Below are positions 47,136 to 57,849 of a stretch of DNA of 64,000 nucleotides, in pieces. The notes under the pieces were generated by a model. The model had not been told where the DNA came from. It saw only the letters and a program-made list of their open reading frames with translations, and did not search any database. Positions within the stretch are counted from its first letter, which is position 1; each line of letters opens with the position of its first letter. Both the position numbers and the translations under genes were made by a program. Origin of the DNA: Mesodorylaimus sp. YZB2_4 (lineage: Eukaryota > Nematoda > Enoplea > Dorylaimida > Dorylaimidae); the NCBI GenBank assembly GCA_030248295.1, contig JASANH010001721.1:62001-126000 (forward strand). Direction: 5' to 3'.

Positions 47136-48268
47136 GAAAATATGGGCCGTAAATAGAGAATGTTCAGTAGTGGTGGTTGGATGTTGCGTATCAAAGATTA
47201 GCTTGCAGAGGGTTCGGGGATGTGCAGTAACTTTGGTTGTTTTTTGTGGTCATTCAGTGTTATTCGTGAAAATCAACGGAAAGTCACACAAAGGAGGATG
47301 CAGTCAACGGCAATCAGATGCTCAAACCGTTCCATTTTAGCTGGAGTAGAGAAGGCAGAAATGGACTGACCTACACGAAACTCGCGGTACCTTCAGGTTG
47401 AGACGAGGGCAGGGATCTGAAGGTAGTTGGCTTTATCGTCGTGCCTTTTTTGCCTGTCGCCCAGACTAAGAGCAGACTAGAAACCAATCGCAGTTTGCCT
47501 TTACTTTTGCCGGTCGCTCCATGCGTTTGTGTCATCCTCTGTCGAGCCCGTCACGTGTGCACACCAGAACGTATTCAAGTCGCTTATGAAGGATCGAATC
47601 ACTTGAGTTGAAGGTTATCACGTCAAATAATAAATTTTGGCCCCACTTGCACTGCGAAGGACTTTCTGATTTGCGTCTTCGAAAGATCAAGTCCATGGCA
47701 CTATCTAGCGAAGACGCATCGACACGTTGCAGCAGCTGCTGTAAGCCCCGTGCAGCAATGAAACTGACGATGGGCTGCAGAAGTTAATCGTACTTTCCTA
47801 AAAAATGGATTCTATTGATTTATCAGCTGTATTCAAAGGGTTCCTCAAATTAACATCAATCCAGCCTGACAATTACTGTGGGCCAGTCGTCTGTTCCACA
47901 AGGGGTCTCACCGTCGCCTGCCTCCTGTGGGCTAAGGCAGGGGCGGGGCTGGACGGCGGCCGAGCCTAGCGGACCAATCGTCAGTTCCAAGCTTGTGCAG
48001 TCTCGTTTTTGGGACTCATCGCTGTTGGTGCATGTGAATAAACGCTACACTCGCAAGCCCCAACCACATTGGTGCGTCGGCTTTCGGGAATCGACCCTCC
48101 TGGATTGCCCACTATTACTGCTTCCGCTTTTAAGTCCCGCGTGGCAGGCAACGTCGACTAGAAGTTGCTGCTACTACTTCTGGTTCTGCTCGCTTAGAGA
48201 TCAACCTGCTGCTTGGATCTCTGCCCGTTTCGTTGATTTTGGTTTACGCCCCTATTCGACCACTGATT
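47136..48268 (+). other. intergenic stretch, no gene seen
   Basis: GC-rich repeat-like stretch at about 47880-48000 (GGTCTCACCGTCGCCTGCC, AGGGGCGGGGCTGGACGG). No supported coding frame. Confidence 0.35.
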
Positions 48269-48854
48269 ATGCCATTTGAGTCGCCGAATCTCAGAGGCGT
48301 GCGAGATTTGTTCTCGCGGTTCACTCGCTCCGTGGTGCTTTCGCGGTCGGGATCAGCGCCTGCTCCGATGGCAGCACCAGAGCCAGCGTTTGCTCCAGAC
48401 AGGGGCGAGGAGCAGCGCCATCGGGACACAATAAATCCGCCTCCGCCCACTTCCGGCCAGCTGCAAATTCGTGTCCCGCCTAAGGAAAATTCCCTGAACG
48501 GCACTTTCGGCCTGGAATCGCCCGCCAGCAGCGAACGTCACCCCACAGGTAGCTCTTGCGCCCTCCCCGCAACAAATTTTCTTGTTTAATCAGAATATGC
48601 TCAGACAAAATTGTGATCAAACCGATGACAAGCAGTTGCAAAAACGGTTCGCACTTTCGCTCAGACAATTGAGATTCAGGAAAAACGTCAACCACAGAAT
48701 TATTTCTCACAAATCAGAACCAGTCATCAAGACAGCACCAGATCTATCGCAGCAATTCGTTCATCAGTATATTATTCACAAGCACAAGCTAATCTCTCAA
48801 GTTAGTACGCGTTACAATGAAATGACCTATATCAAGTACTTTAAAAAGCTTTGA
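48269..48854 (+). CDS. hypothetical ORF pair
   Basis: An ATG frame at 48269-48589 encodes a Pro/Ala/Arg-rich stretch (GSAPAPMAAPEPAFAPDRGE) without a known domain. A donor (CACAG|GTAGCT) lies at about 48548. A second frame from ATG 48597 to 48854 is basic and rich in Gln/His/Lys (QLQKRFALSLRQLRFRK). The phases of the nearest splice sites do not join the two, so they may be unrelated. Low confidence for both. Confidence 0.3.
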
Positions 48855-48871
48855 TCCTCTTTGATTCGCAA

Positions 48872-49252
48872 TCACATTTCTTTTTCTTGAACATCAGATT
48901 GCTTCGGACCGGACTGATCGCATGGTTTCACAGAAGTCGTCTTTTGTCCAGCCCCTTGTTCAGGGGCTGGGCCGAATAGCCCAGCGTCAGGGTCGTGCGG
49001 CAACACGGGCACGGCGCTTGGCTGCGATCCGTTGTGATCGGGATTCATTTGGCCGGCGGGCCCAGCTAGAACAACACTATAGTGGAAAAGCAACAAAATT
49101 ACATAGGCTAAACCTGCCTTACTGGATGGCATGGACGAAAGAGGATCGAGATCATGTTTTCCACCCAGAGTGCCTGGAGGAAGACTTGGCGGCGACTTCA
49201 CAGTGGCCAGTAAACTTTTGTCCAACCTCGCTTCTTCTTCCTTCGGTGGCAT
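48872..49252 (-). CDS. hypothetical protein with one membrane segment
   Basis: An ATG frame of 126 residues on the minus strand. The N-terminal half is charged, then [21 protein letters not shown] forms one hydrophobic segment, then a Pro/Gln/Asp-rich tail. Its start overlaps the tail end of the broken Rpt1 copy in another frame. A donor/acceptor pair flanks part of the hydrophobic segment, so it may partly be an intron. Unrecognised. Confidence 0.35.
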   Translation of the reverse strand: MPPKEEEARLDKSLLATVKSPPSLPPGTLGGKHDLDPLSSMPSSKAGLAYVILLLFHYSVVLAGPAGQMNPDHNGSQPSAVPVLPHDPDAGLFGPAPEQGAGQKTTSVKPCDQSGPKQSDVQEKEM

Positions 49253-50501
49253 AGTTGTTGAACAGTCTTAATAGTGCATATGCTAAATCATCCTCACGTC
49301 CGATGGCGTCGATTTCATCGAAGAATATGATGCAAGCGGGTTTCGTGCCAGCGTATTCGAACAATGCGCGCACCAACTGGTCTCCCTAGTTGTCGAAAAT
49401 CTGCGAAATTACTAAAATGTGCAGAAAAACCACATTTTCTTACCTCTCCGATGTAGCGCTGAGCCAATTCGGATCCGATGACACGAATGAAGCAGGCGTC
49501 CGTTCGATTGGCCACGGCGCGAGCGCACAACGTCTTGCCCATACCTGGTGTCAGCAATGCTCCGCGTGGAGGATCCACTCCCAAGTCGGCGAAAATTTTT
49601 GGCTGAAATATGAATGAAAACGTCAGCGATTGCTATCACTGAATCAATGAATTCATGAATTCACGATCAGTTTCATGGAGAAATAAGAACTACAGCTTAC
49701 ATTAGTCAGTGGCATTTCGATGATTTCACGCAGTTTCTTGATTGGCTCCTTGCAACCACCGATCTCGGCGTAGGTTTGTCTTCGACTTCCATCATTTTGA
49801 CCGCTTTGCTGATTTTCATCGGCAAAGGCAACTTGATTTCGTACGTTCGATTTTCCACACTGAAGATGATTATTCGTTGTAAAAAAAGGCAAATCCGCCA
49901 ACAACCAATTAATCTTACCCAGGTCTGATGCCTTCGCGAACGTCGACTGGCGACAGTTCCTTGTCCAGATCGGTCACAAACTTGTTGCCGTGTTTGGCTT
50001 GGACGACGTAGCGGTGGTTGTCGAGGCTGGTTGGGGGCTCGATGACTTGGAGGCATCGCACCACTTTTAATGAGTGCTCTTGCACGGCTACATTGTCTGA
50101 CTGGAAATCCCACATAGACGGATGCGACAAACCAGTGTCCGAGGCTTTGATTCCTGCAAAATATGGCAGATTAAAGAAGCTAATTTCATGGGGCGTAAAA
50201 AAGAAATTCACCCGAAAGAGCGCTGACATTTTTCAGCAGATTATCGGTGTCGGTTTTCAAAGCTTTGATTTTGTCCCCGTACATGTCTCTGTTCTAAATT
50301 CAGAATCGCTTCATCGCTTCCTGCCGAAGTCTTAAAATATTACTTACGTAGGCCTTCAGCAATTTCACATCTTGTTTATCGAGACCTAAAAACCAATATG
50401 GCCAATAATGAAAGACAGCAAAATCAGAATAACTTGCCTTGCAGTTTCTTGGCTTTTTCCTCCTTCGATTTCTTTTCATTGCCTTGCTTTTTAGCCGCCA
50501 T
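49152..50501 (-). pseudogene. broken copy of 26S proteasome ATPase Rpt1 (PSMC2 type)
   Basis: Exons follow the Rpt1 pattern: 50501-50438 (MAAKKQGNEKKSKEEK), a short exon LDKQDVKLLKAY, KALKTDTDNLLKNVSALSG, GIKASDTGLSHPSMWDF onward, VENRTYEIKLPLPMKI, YAEIGGCKEPIKKLREIIEM, and [20 protein letters not shown]. Rpt1 is one of six AAA ATPases that unfold substrates at the proteasome base. Breaks: a frameshift just before YAEIGGC (about 49770); a Walker A region shortened by two residues (LLTPGMGKT where GPPGTGKT is expected, about 49540); and loss of everything after the Walker [10 protein letters not shown] (about 49297), where the frame runs into unrelated residues. Intron 1 starts with GC (CAAG|GCAAGT). 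With the second half of the AAA domain gone it cannot work as an ATPase. A good copy must exist elsewhere in the genome. Confidence 0.85.
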
Positions 50502-51284
50502 CTTCCAGTCGTCTTCAGTCGAAATCACAACGCTACGAAAAATGAGACGACATCTCACGGCGATGACAAAACCACACACAGCTGATTCGCAGCCCTGAAT
50601 CCAAGCCTGCTAGTGTAATGTATTTAGTACACTGCGTATGCTATTGACAATGCATATGTGATCAACTACAGGGAGATCGATGAAACGTGCCCATGTACAC
50701 CTTGTGCCTTAGCATGTACAGTGTGGGGTACCCTCATGAGACAGTTCTCAGCAACTGTTACAATACAATCTTTTAAAACTCATGAGCTCATGTTACAACA
50801 CAGTTTTTTAAAAGTCATTGGCTCATTATCATTCATGCATAGTCACACCATGCATTGCAGCAAATCTCAATTTTTACGTCCTTCATCTATTGGTATCCGA
50901 TGATTTCGATGATAGCAACAGATCGAGGCTGATCGAAATTCTAAAAGAACATGGTGAGGAAGATATTTGTTCCATTGTCAACGTGTATTGTAAACTATGC
51001 AGTTTCGACAAAAAGTGCAGCTAACTAACTACACATAGCATTTTGGCAACCTTTGCTACCAGACAAAAAGCTGTAGTAATCGATCATCTTTTTAGGTGCA
51101 CCCAACCTTCGGAGATGACTGTCCATGTGGGACTTCGCCCCAAACCAATAACCATGCAAGAAAAATCAGCACTCGCATTCAAAAGTTACTCCAATCCCAG
51201 TTTCATTTCCACCTGTATTTTCACGTTATAAGATTTGTAAATCACAGGTTTTTTTCTTGACTTATGAACTGAAGTCCGTCTTGC
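50502..51284 (+). other. intergenic stretch, no gene seen
   Basis: Short frames on both strands without domains or splice support; a diverged imperfect repeat of ACAGTT...AAACTCAT / ACAGTT...AAAGTCAT lies at 50740-50820. Confidence 0.35.
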
Positions 51285-51600
51285 CTATAGCCGGCCAGCA
51301 GTCGAACCTTCCAAGCAAGGCTGTGCGCCGGCTAGCACACACAGCAGCGTCCCTCTGCGTGTCTCCCTAGGAGCGCCTCCATGCGGGGGCATCCTGGACT
51401 GGACACCGACTTCCTCGTCGAGGGCGGGTGCGAGGTGAACCCTGTCAGAGTTTGACAGCCGAGACTGTCTGCTCATTAGACTTCCGTCTCTCCACTCAGA
51501 CCACCTCGACTGTACTTGTGATCACCTACGGCCTGGCGTGCAGCGAGGGTTTATGCTTCGCAAACCAACCTCCATCACCGGGGATCGAGCCCGGAGCGAG
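51285..51600 (-). repeat. family 2 SINE-like repeat, 3' part
   Basis: Starts GCCTATAGCCGGCCAGCAG, the inverted end of the family, and shares GCAGCGTCCCTCTGCGTGTC, GAACCCTGTCAGAGTTTGAC and CAGCCGAGACTGTC with 25480-25690. Confidence 0.65.
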
Positions 51601-51795
51601 CCCACCCACTCTCTATCAATCAAGCAGTACGGGTAGACAAATGCCGAACCGCGGTCTCTCGAAAATCAGGTGCTGAATGCACTCACGCTAGCACTGGCAC
51701 TTGGAGGTTCCCTACTTGTGGAGGTGTCCGCCCGTCGGCCGAGTGAAGGTCTATCGTTACTGGTGTCCGTTCGGTAGGGACTGCGCTGGGGCGAT

Positions 51796-52512
51796 ATGAA
51801 CCACGTACACCCACCTTTAGATTCCGTGCTCGCGTTCCCGACCACCATGAAGAGTCGACAGAGTCGAGTCGAACGCCGTCACAAGAGGTCCATCGAAAAG
51901 TCGAGTCGCTTATCTTGGCTGCTGGGCATTTCGATAGCCTTTGCTTTCTCGGGGATCGCATTGCTTGATATGACCTATTCCCCCAGAGCGAATCGTCAAC
52001 TCCCATCCGTGGCCAACTGCAGTTTGGTCGTCATCGTACCCGATCCCATTATCTTTTCAGTCAGCATACTGTTCCTCACATTGGAATGTCTAGCTGACCT
52101 CATTTGCTTCGCTGTTAGCCGGTGCGTCAACACCGACCCATGGCAGCACTACACATTGCATTTGAACAAGACACAGACCGAGATGAACGAAAGGATTCAG
52201 GTGGTCAGTGATCACTATTGGTGGAAAGCCATGGGTACGGGTGTCATCCTGCACAAGCTCCTCACCGCCCTCACTCTCATTTTTATCTTTGTCGTCAAGT
52301 ACTACTTGACCAAATGCGGCGCTCCGGCGCCTTTCCTGGCCATATCAGAGCTTGGCATTGTCGTGGCGCAGTTGACAATGATCCTTCCCGTTTTTATACA
52401 CGTGCACCGCGATATTGGCCTGCGATCGCAACTTGGAGGAATGCGAGCTCGTACTCTAAGCGCCATTTTCCGACTGTTTGGCACTCGACGATTAGGCGCT
52501 CAAGAGCTCTGA
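51796..52512 (+). CDS. four-pass membrane protein, unknown
   Basis: A single-exon ATG frame of 238 residues. The N-terminus is strongly basic (VERRHKRSIEKSSR), and four hydrophobic segments follow: SWLLGISIAFAFSGIALLDM, SLVVIVPDPIIFSVSILFL, LLTALTLIFIFVVKYYL and LAISELGIVVAQLTMILPVF. The loop after segment two holds DPWQHYTLHLNKTQTEMNER, and the C-terminus is basic with RTLSAIFRLFGTRR. Polyadenylation-like AATAAA words at 52521 and 52534 lie just after the stop. Topology suggests both ends in the cytosol. No family is recognised; upstream SINE sequence ends about 200 bases before the start. Confidence 0.65.
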   Translation: MNHVHPPLDSVLAFPTTMKSRQSRVERRHKRSIEKSSRLSWLLGISIAFAFSGIALLDMTYSPRANRQLPSVANCSLVVIVPDPIIFSVSILFLTLECLADLICFAVSRCVNTDPWQHYTLHLNKTQTEMNERIQVVSDHYWWKAMGTGVILHKLLTALTLIFIFVVKYYLTKCGAPAPFLAISELGIVVAQLTMILPVFIHVHRDIGLRSQLGGMRARTLSAIFRLFGTRRLGAQEL

Positions 52513-53035
52513 CTCGGTTAAATAAATCCGTTAAATAAAAGTCCGCTAAATAGTGCGATTGTAAAGATAGTAAAGATTTACAGAAGGCACGCTAATTGAA
52601 TTTAGAAACGAGCAACTATAGTAGAGTTGCCCAACCCAGCCCTATAGCCCAGTCCAGCCAGGAGTTGCCCAGCATATGCATCGATGAGGGTATTACTAAA
52701 AATGGCACTAGGTGAACCGATTCTAGCAAACCTGTTAACTACTGTAGGTAGTTCAATTACTGCTCCTCCTCATTCTGATCATTATAGATAGAACTGTTGA
52801 ACTGATACCCCATGTGTCTGCTGATTTAAAAAATATGCTCGTTCGTCAGTGCACGTATGCGTGGTTGGTATGTCTGAGATGCTAAAGGTAAGTTGATGCA
52901 ACACGTTGTGCATAGGTCATATACTGCTCTTTCGTTCAGCAGACCAATAGCAGCCATATTTTAGTTTCATTCTTTTGATTTTGACGATGATTATTCTCTG
53001 CAATAGTCGTGCTCCTGGGGAAACTTTCCGCGAGC
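52513..53035 (+). other. intergenic stretch, no gene seen
   Basis: 3' flank of the four-pass protein gene; a degenerate AGCCCAGTCCAGCCAGGAG-like motif at about 52640-52670. Nothing else. Confidence 0.35.
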
Positions 53036-53250
53036 CGAGCAAACCGAGCTCCTCAGCCGAGCCCGCCGAAAAGCAGACAGAATGTTTCAATCGGCGTCGC
53101 GGCATCAAATGTGAACGACCCAGCCGAGCTGAGATGACCGCAAGCCGCAAACTGAGCCAGCCGCAAGCTGAGCCAACCGAGGCATGCAATGTGAACGCAC
53201 GTCAGCTCAGCTGACAGCTCGGCTGGCTCGGTTAGCTCGGCAGCCGATCA
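53036..53250. repeat. inverted repeat of GCCGAGC/GCTCGGC motifs
   Basis: Left arm GCCGAGCAAACCGAGC...CAGCCGAGC at about 53036-53066. The right arm near 53205-53245, reverse-complemented, reads GCCGAGCTAACCGAGCCAGC. Between them are further GAGCCAGCC/GAGCCAACC words and the phrase AATGTGAACG twice, plus AATGTGGACG after the right arm. It could be a small hairpin element or the end of a larger one. It lies just upstream of the SWIM gene. Confidence 0.55.
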
Positions 53251-53361
53251 GCCGAGGTGCAATGTGGACGCCGCGACCACGCCGCGCCCGCGGACGCCGC
53301 GCCAAATCGACCACGTAGAACTCGAATTTCGCATTCGTTATTCAGCCAATGCACTCCTTCG

Positions 53362-54592
53362 CATGGAAAATTCGAACTATTCATGTAAAACTGCCGAAAT
53401 TACTGCAGTCGCCCCCCTGCCGCGCACATCCCGCGCGGCAAGCACACGGGGCGGGGGGGCGCGAAGCCAAACGGTCCTGCCATGTCTACGTCCCTTTAAG
53501 ACGCAGGTAGACGCGCTCTCGAAGAGAGATTTCGCGCCATTCTCCGCTCCAATTGCGAAAATGGTGATGACATCGAGCATTGGCGATGGCTTTTACTGCG
53601 TCAAGAGCGAGTCTGGGGCCGTTTTTTATTTCGTGGACACACAGTCAGGCGCTTGTTCGTGCCCAGTGGGAGCGTTTGGAGTATTTTGCAAACACCAAGC
53701 GGCCCTGTACTTGCACAAGCAAATCGAAGTGCCCTCCTCGCCTGCTGTCACCAAGCATTCTCTCCATGAAATCGCGAAGCTGGCATTTGGTAACACTGCG
53801 CCTGATTTGGAATTTTATCGAGGACTTGACGTAAGTTGTTTGAGCTGGGAATTTATAAAATATACTGCTGCAACTCTCTACTGCATTTCAGGAGGAAAGC
53901 AATGGGCTCGAAGAAAGCATTTCCATTGCAGCGTCTGATTCACTGGCGGTGGCTGGGCCCTCAAACGAAAGTGCGGATGATGGTGCTACTATTGATAATG
54001 TTTCATCATACGGGCCATTAAATTCGGAACAGGTAATCGTTATGAGGATTTCGTTTGGGAAATCATGATTCTGAATAACGAAACATAGTGCAAGGTTTTT
54101 CAAAATGCTAAATCAAGAAACGGAGGGAAAATTCGGCATTGGCATTCCTTACCTTGTCTTTAAGCGAGATAAACAGAATCTTTTACTTATCGCTTAAAAG
54201 TTTCCCCAACAGGTTCGTTTTTTCAGGTCATTGACACGAAATGGGATGAACTGGTATTATCGAACTTTCGTGATCTCGCTTTAAAAGTAATCGCATTGCA
54301 GAATGATCCTAGCGTGAAGCCAGTGCAGCAAAGTTCATGGAAAGAGTTGGCGACAGGTAGCCAGTAAAGTACTTTTCTTCACACTGCCGGCTCGATAGTC
54401 GTTAAACTTGGACGCACTGGTCGCTCAATTCCTGTCCAACCAACTAGTACTGCTCGTCGACGTCCTGGCTTGACCCGTGGTTCGAAAAAGCTGCCTTATG
54501 GGAGAAGGTCGTCTCAGTTCATTCAACCGCCTTCAAAAAAGCGCAAGCATAATCTTCAAGAAAACGTTTTGAAAAATCAGCGTAATGTGTAG
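53362..54592 (+). CDS. SWIM zinc finger protein, probably transposon-derived
   Basis: Exons 53362-53830, 53892-54032, 54227-54356 and 54399-54592 join in frame to about 310 residues from the first ATG; a start at 53561 (MVMTSSIGDGFYC) is also possible. Exon 1 holds a SWIM finger, SGACSCPVGAFGVFCKHQAA, the C-x-C-x(n)-C-x-H pattern, in the context FYCVKSESGAVFYFVDT. SWIM fingers bind DNA or protein and are common in MULE-type transposases and ZSWIM proteins. Exon 2 is acidic/serine-rich, exon 3 is helical (VLSNFRDLALKVIALQND), and exon 4 is strongly basic (ARRRPGLTRGSKKLPYGRR...KKRKHNLQENV), probably a nuclear signal. No catalytic DDE residues are seen in it. It lies 3.3 kb upstream of a transposase on the same strand and may have moved with it or been domesticated. 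Confidence 0.7.
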
Positions 54593-54769
54593 TTACAAGC
54601 GTATTGAGGTCTTACTGTCAAGCGTTATTCAGTATTTCGCTAATCATGTGCCTTGACAGATTTTTTTCATGCATTTGACGCATATTTTTGAAAAGCATCA
54701 TATGCCTTGTGATCAGTTTGAATTTCACGGGCAATTCTCCTCATCAGAGAAGCCCTATATCTAATGTAT

Positions 54770-54840
54770 ATCTTGCGGCTAATGGTGCGCGTCTGCGCAC
54801 CACCGTCTGCGCAAAGGGACGCGTGGTCGCGAGCTCCGAG
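54770..54840. repeat. possible inverted end of the 54.8-62.8 kb element block
   Basis: Carries GCGCAAAGGGACGCGTGGTCGCG. The reverse complement of about 62690-62765 reads GCTAAGGGCGCCGCGTGGTCGCG, similar over about 22 bases with gaps. It could be one end of a DNA transposon that includes the DDE transposase and glycoprotein-like genes. No target duplication could be settled by eye. Confidence 0.3.
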
Positions 54841-57800
54841 GCATAGTCCATAACGTAAAAGTGCCTGAAATCGTTCGGTTTTGGCTTCGTTTCGCCAGCA
54901 CCGACGCGAATTCGACCGCCACTTCCAGAAGGTAAGGCGCGGGCGAAGCGCCTTGGACAGACCTCAGTGATTCCAGCGACTGATTCACGAGTGGGTCGGC
55001 CAGATGAAGGACATTGCGCGTGCGCAGCGTTTGGGGAGTGCGGCCAGTGCTCAGTTTTTGCGTTGGGTCCACCGCCACGCAACCACCAAGCGCAGGGATT
55101 TGCCCGAAGCTCGCCGCCATTACAACGTCGACCGGAAGCAAGTCCAGCAGCTTCGTCGACATGGAGAGATTAGGTTCGGCCCTCGACTGCATCGCGACTG
55201 TTTGAAGTTTTTTGTAAGATGGAGCAGTGCGACGACGTTGTCTCACACCCTGCGATTGAGCGGTTGGGTAAGTATCGTGTGTGGAGTCGTAGATAGTGCG
55301 GATTGGAAGCGCCAGTGTGTGAGCGTATGGATTGGGGTTGCTATCGTAAGTGTTTTGTGTTTGCTTATTTTATTTTCATTTATATCTCTATCCTAGCTTG
55401 ACCAGAGGATCGTGATATCTCAATCATTAGCTTAACCAATTATGGGCGGATAGGGCGGATATAGGGACCGACTGGCCTGTCTTCTCCTCATTGACCAGTA
55501 GCTATATAAGGTGTCGCGCGGCCGGCAGGGTGGCTTCTGATTGGTTGACCGTCCAGTGGGAGGACGCGGCGCGTTTGATGTGGCTAACCTTGCCGAGCCA
55601 CAAGGTATGTTGCATAAGAGGGCGTGTTTTGTGTATGCAGAGTGGTGGTTGTTTTAGTTTGATAATTGTCCTTCGGTCAGTGATAATGGATTATTCGCCA
55701 TGAAGACGATGATTCAGCCTTCGCCGGCAAACAAATAGTCTCGCCAAGCGGGGCTGGGCGGATGAACGCGGCCGTGCTCTGGTATACAAGTTACATACCT
55801 AGTTGTTTCATCCAGCCCTCGTTTTGGCGACAGTATTGTTCACGCATTGGTTCATCTCACTGTCTCAAATTCATAGTACTGTGTATCCGCGAATTTGTCT
55901 CGGGTCATTCAGATAAGGAATAATTAGTGCAATATCTGCATTTTGTAGGAAACGGCGGAAATGAATAAAGAGATATTCTCGCATCCTTATCTCGGCAGGA
56001 AGTTGCCAGGCCCGACTTGGCCGAAATCGATTGCAGTGCTGGTACACTGCATCAGTCGTAGTGGATATTCGGCTCAAGGATGGACGAAGATATTTTTCCA
56101 CAGTCCAAAAGACCTACGAAGCAACGAATATTCGGGCCTCGCCAAAAGAAAGGGCCAAAGCCATCCGACGTTTCCAGAAAGAGCCCTCAAATTAATTGCC
56201 ACAGCCGGACTATGATCGACTCCACGACATGAGCATGTTATTTTAACCTCAAGAGCAACGCGACCACGTTAGTGCATTTGATGGATTTCTTCGACATTTA
56301 TCAAGGTATTGGCGAGGACCTAAATCTAGCCGCTGCGTCCACGCCAATCAACGTTGACATGGATTTGGCTGACGATGCCGAAAGGATGGATCTCGAATAC
56401 GCCGTGCAAAGTCAAGTCACTGGCCAAGTCCCCGCCCTGCTCGACGCAGAACGTAAGTATTTTGGTTTGGCTAATTCTGAGTTGACTGGTGCAAGGTTTT
56501 TTGAGCTTTGCATGTGGTAGGTAGGATCACCTTCTATCAGGGGCAGGCAAGTGTAATATGCGTGGATACCTTATCTGCACCTACAGTATCGGTGCACTGG
56601 TTCGGAGAGCTGATCTGCCCCTCCCAAGTGACCAGACCCGAGGCTGGGTGGCTGGGGTACTGGTTTGCTTGGCAGGCGTCGGGCGGTCCCTGGTATCGAG
56701 TTCTTGGTCTAAATTGAATTATATGCAGTATGGCTCCAGGACCATCTGAGCCTAATCGTAAGGTACGGCCGACATATGCAGCTGCTCTTAGGATTGTGGG
56801 TTTAAACGGCCCTTGTGTGTGGTCGGGAAACATACCATATTCGAGGATTTGGTGTACTGCGTGGTCTCGTTCCTGTTACCCTCCATGCGCCTATCCTAGT
56901 CTCTCTCAGGATAGGCCAAGGATTTTACCCAGAGCGGGTAGTATGTGTGCCCATTTGCGCCTCCAGGTTATACTGCACGTTCCCAAGAATTTGAGAACGA
57001 GTCTAGGATACAAAGTCGAATTCAGATTGAGCTGCCGTCTAGCGACACAATCAAATTACTGAAAGTATGCTTGTTTCAGGCCAGTTGCAGATCGATCACG
57101 CTGCGACTTTCGAAGAGGGAAATGACCCAGAAGGTAAGATTTCATGCATTTGCGCCAACAATAGCTCATGTTCTCCTCTCTCCTTTTTGAGTATAATCAC
57201 GAGGACAGAGCAGGCGAGGACGTATATGAGTTTGAAGATGACCACCCCAATTCTCATGCCAACTCATGGGCTAGGAATCCAAGGGATATCGGTTTCCGAA
57301 GTTTGTACGAGAAAAGTTTGGATGCCATTGATCACTGCGGCAACCTGTTGGGCGCGTCTACGATGGCAAAATTGGTTCAGCAAACGGCCGTTCCTGTGGA
57401 ACGAGACCCGCGTCAGTACGACTATTCGCAGTCAACCCCGCTGCTACTTGACGACTACTACACTGCAATCAGCGACGGATTACGGTGTCAGCTTCACGTA
57501 AGAAAGGGGGTGCAAGACAACGACACAATCGGAGTGCCACACGATACAAGGCGTGTTCGGAAGTCAATGTCCACACTTGCAGTGGCACAAGTCAGCACAG
57601 TCTTTTTGCCTTTGGAGGACGATTCAGTGTGACTGACTCTTGGCGTCTAGCGAGGTTTTTGGCGAACTCAAGTCTTACATTCGCCTCTGTTGTTTTAGTG
57701 TCGAACTGTCGCAGTTGGTCAAGCTAATTGGCCCAAAGTGCTATCGTAGCGGTTGCAACGAGTTGAACGATTTCTCCTCGCTGCAAATACAGGTATTTAC

Positions 57801-57849
57801 TGCTAAGTTAGACTTGTGTTGTTTCTTGACCGGCTTCTAACTTTTTCAG
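54841..57849 (+). other. exon-like frames upstream of the transposase
   Basis: Several coding-looking pieces on the plus strand: 55004-55267 (RRHYNVDRKQVQQLRRHGEI, then GTAAGT); 56272-56453 (HLMDFFDIYQGIGEDLNLAA, acidic, then GTAAGT); and 57180-57497 (DRAGEDVYEFEDDHPNS onward to a GTAAGA). They fit N-terminal exons of the transposase or of a companion gene, but the junctions could not be fixed. A family 3 SINE (56575-56740) interrupts them. A DNA-binding role for the basic 55.1 kb piece is a guess. Confidence 0.35.
56575..56740 (+). repeat. tRNA-like dispersed repeat, family 3, partial
   Basis: Head GGTGCACTGGTTCGGAGAGC as in the other family 3 copies, then a diverged body with GGTATCGAGTTCTTGG. 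Confidence 0.5.

Noticed and set aside
53020..53280. GC-rich region as a CpG-island promoter
   Set aside because: The GC content comes from repeated GAGCCGAGC-type words in inverted order, better explained as a repeat or element end.
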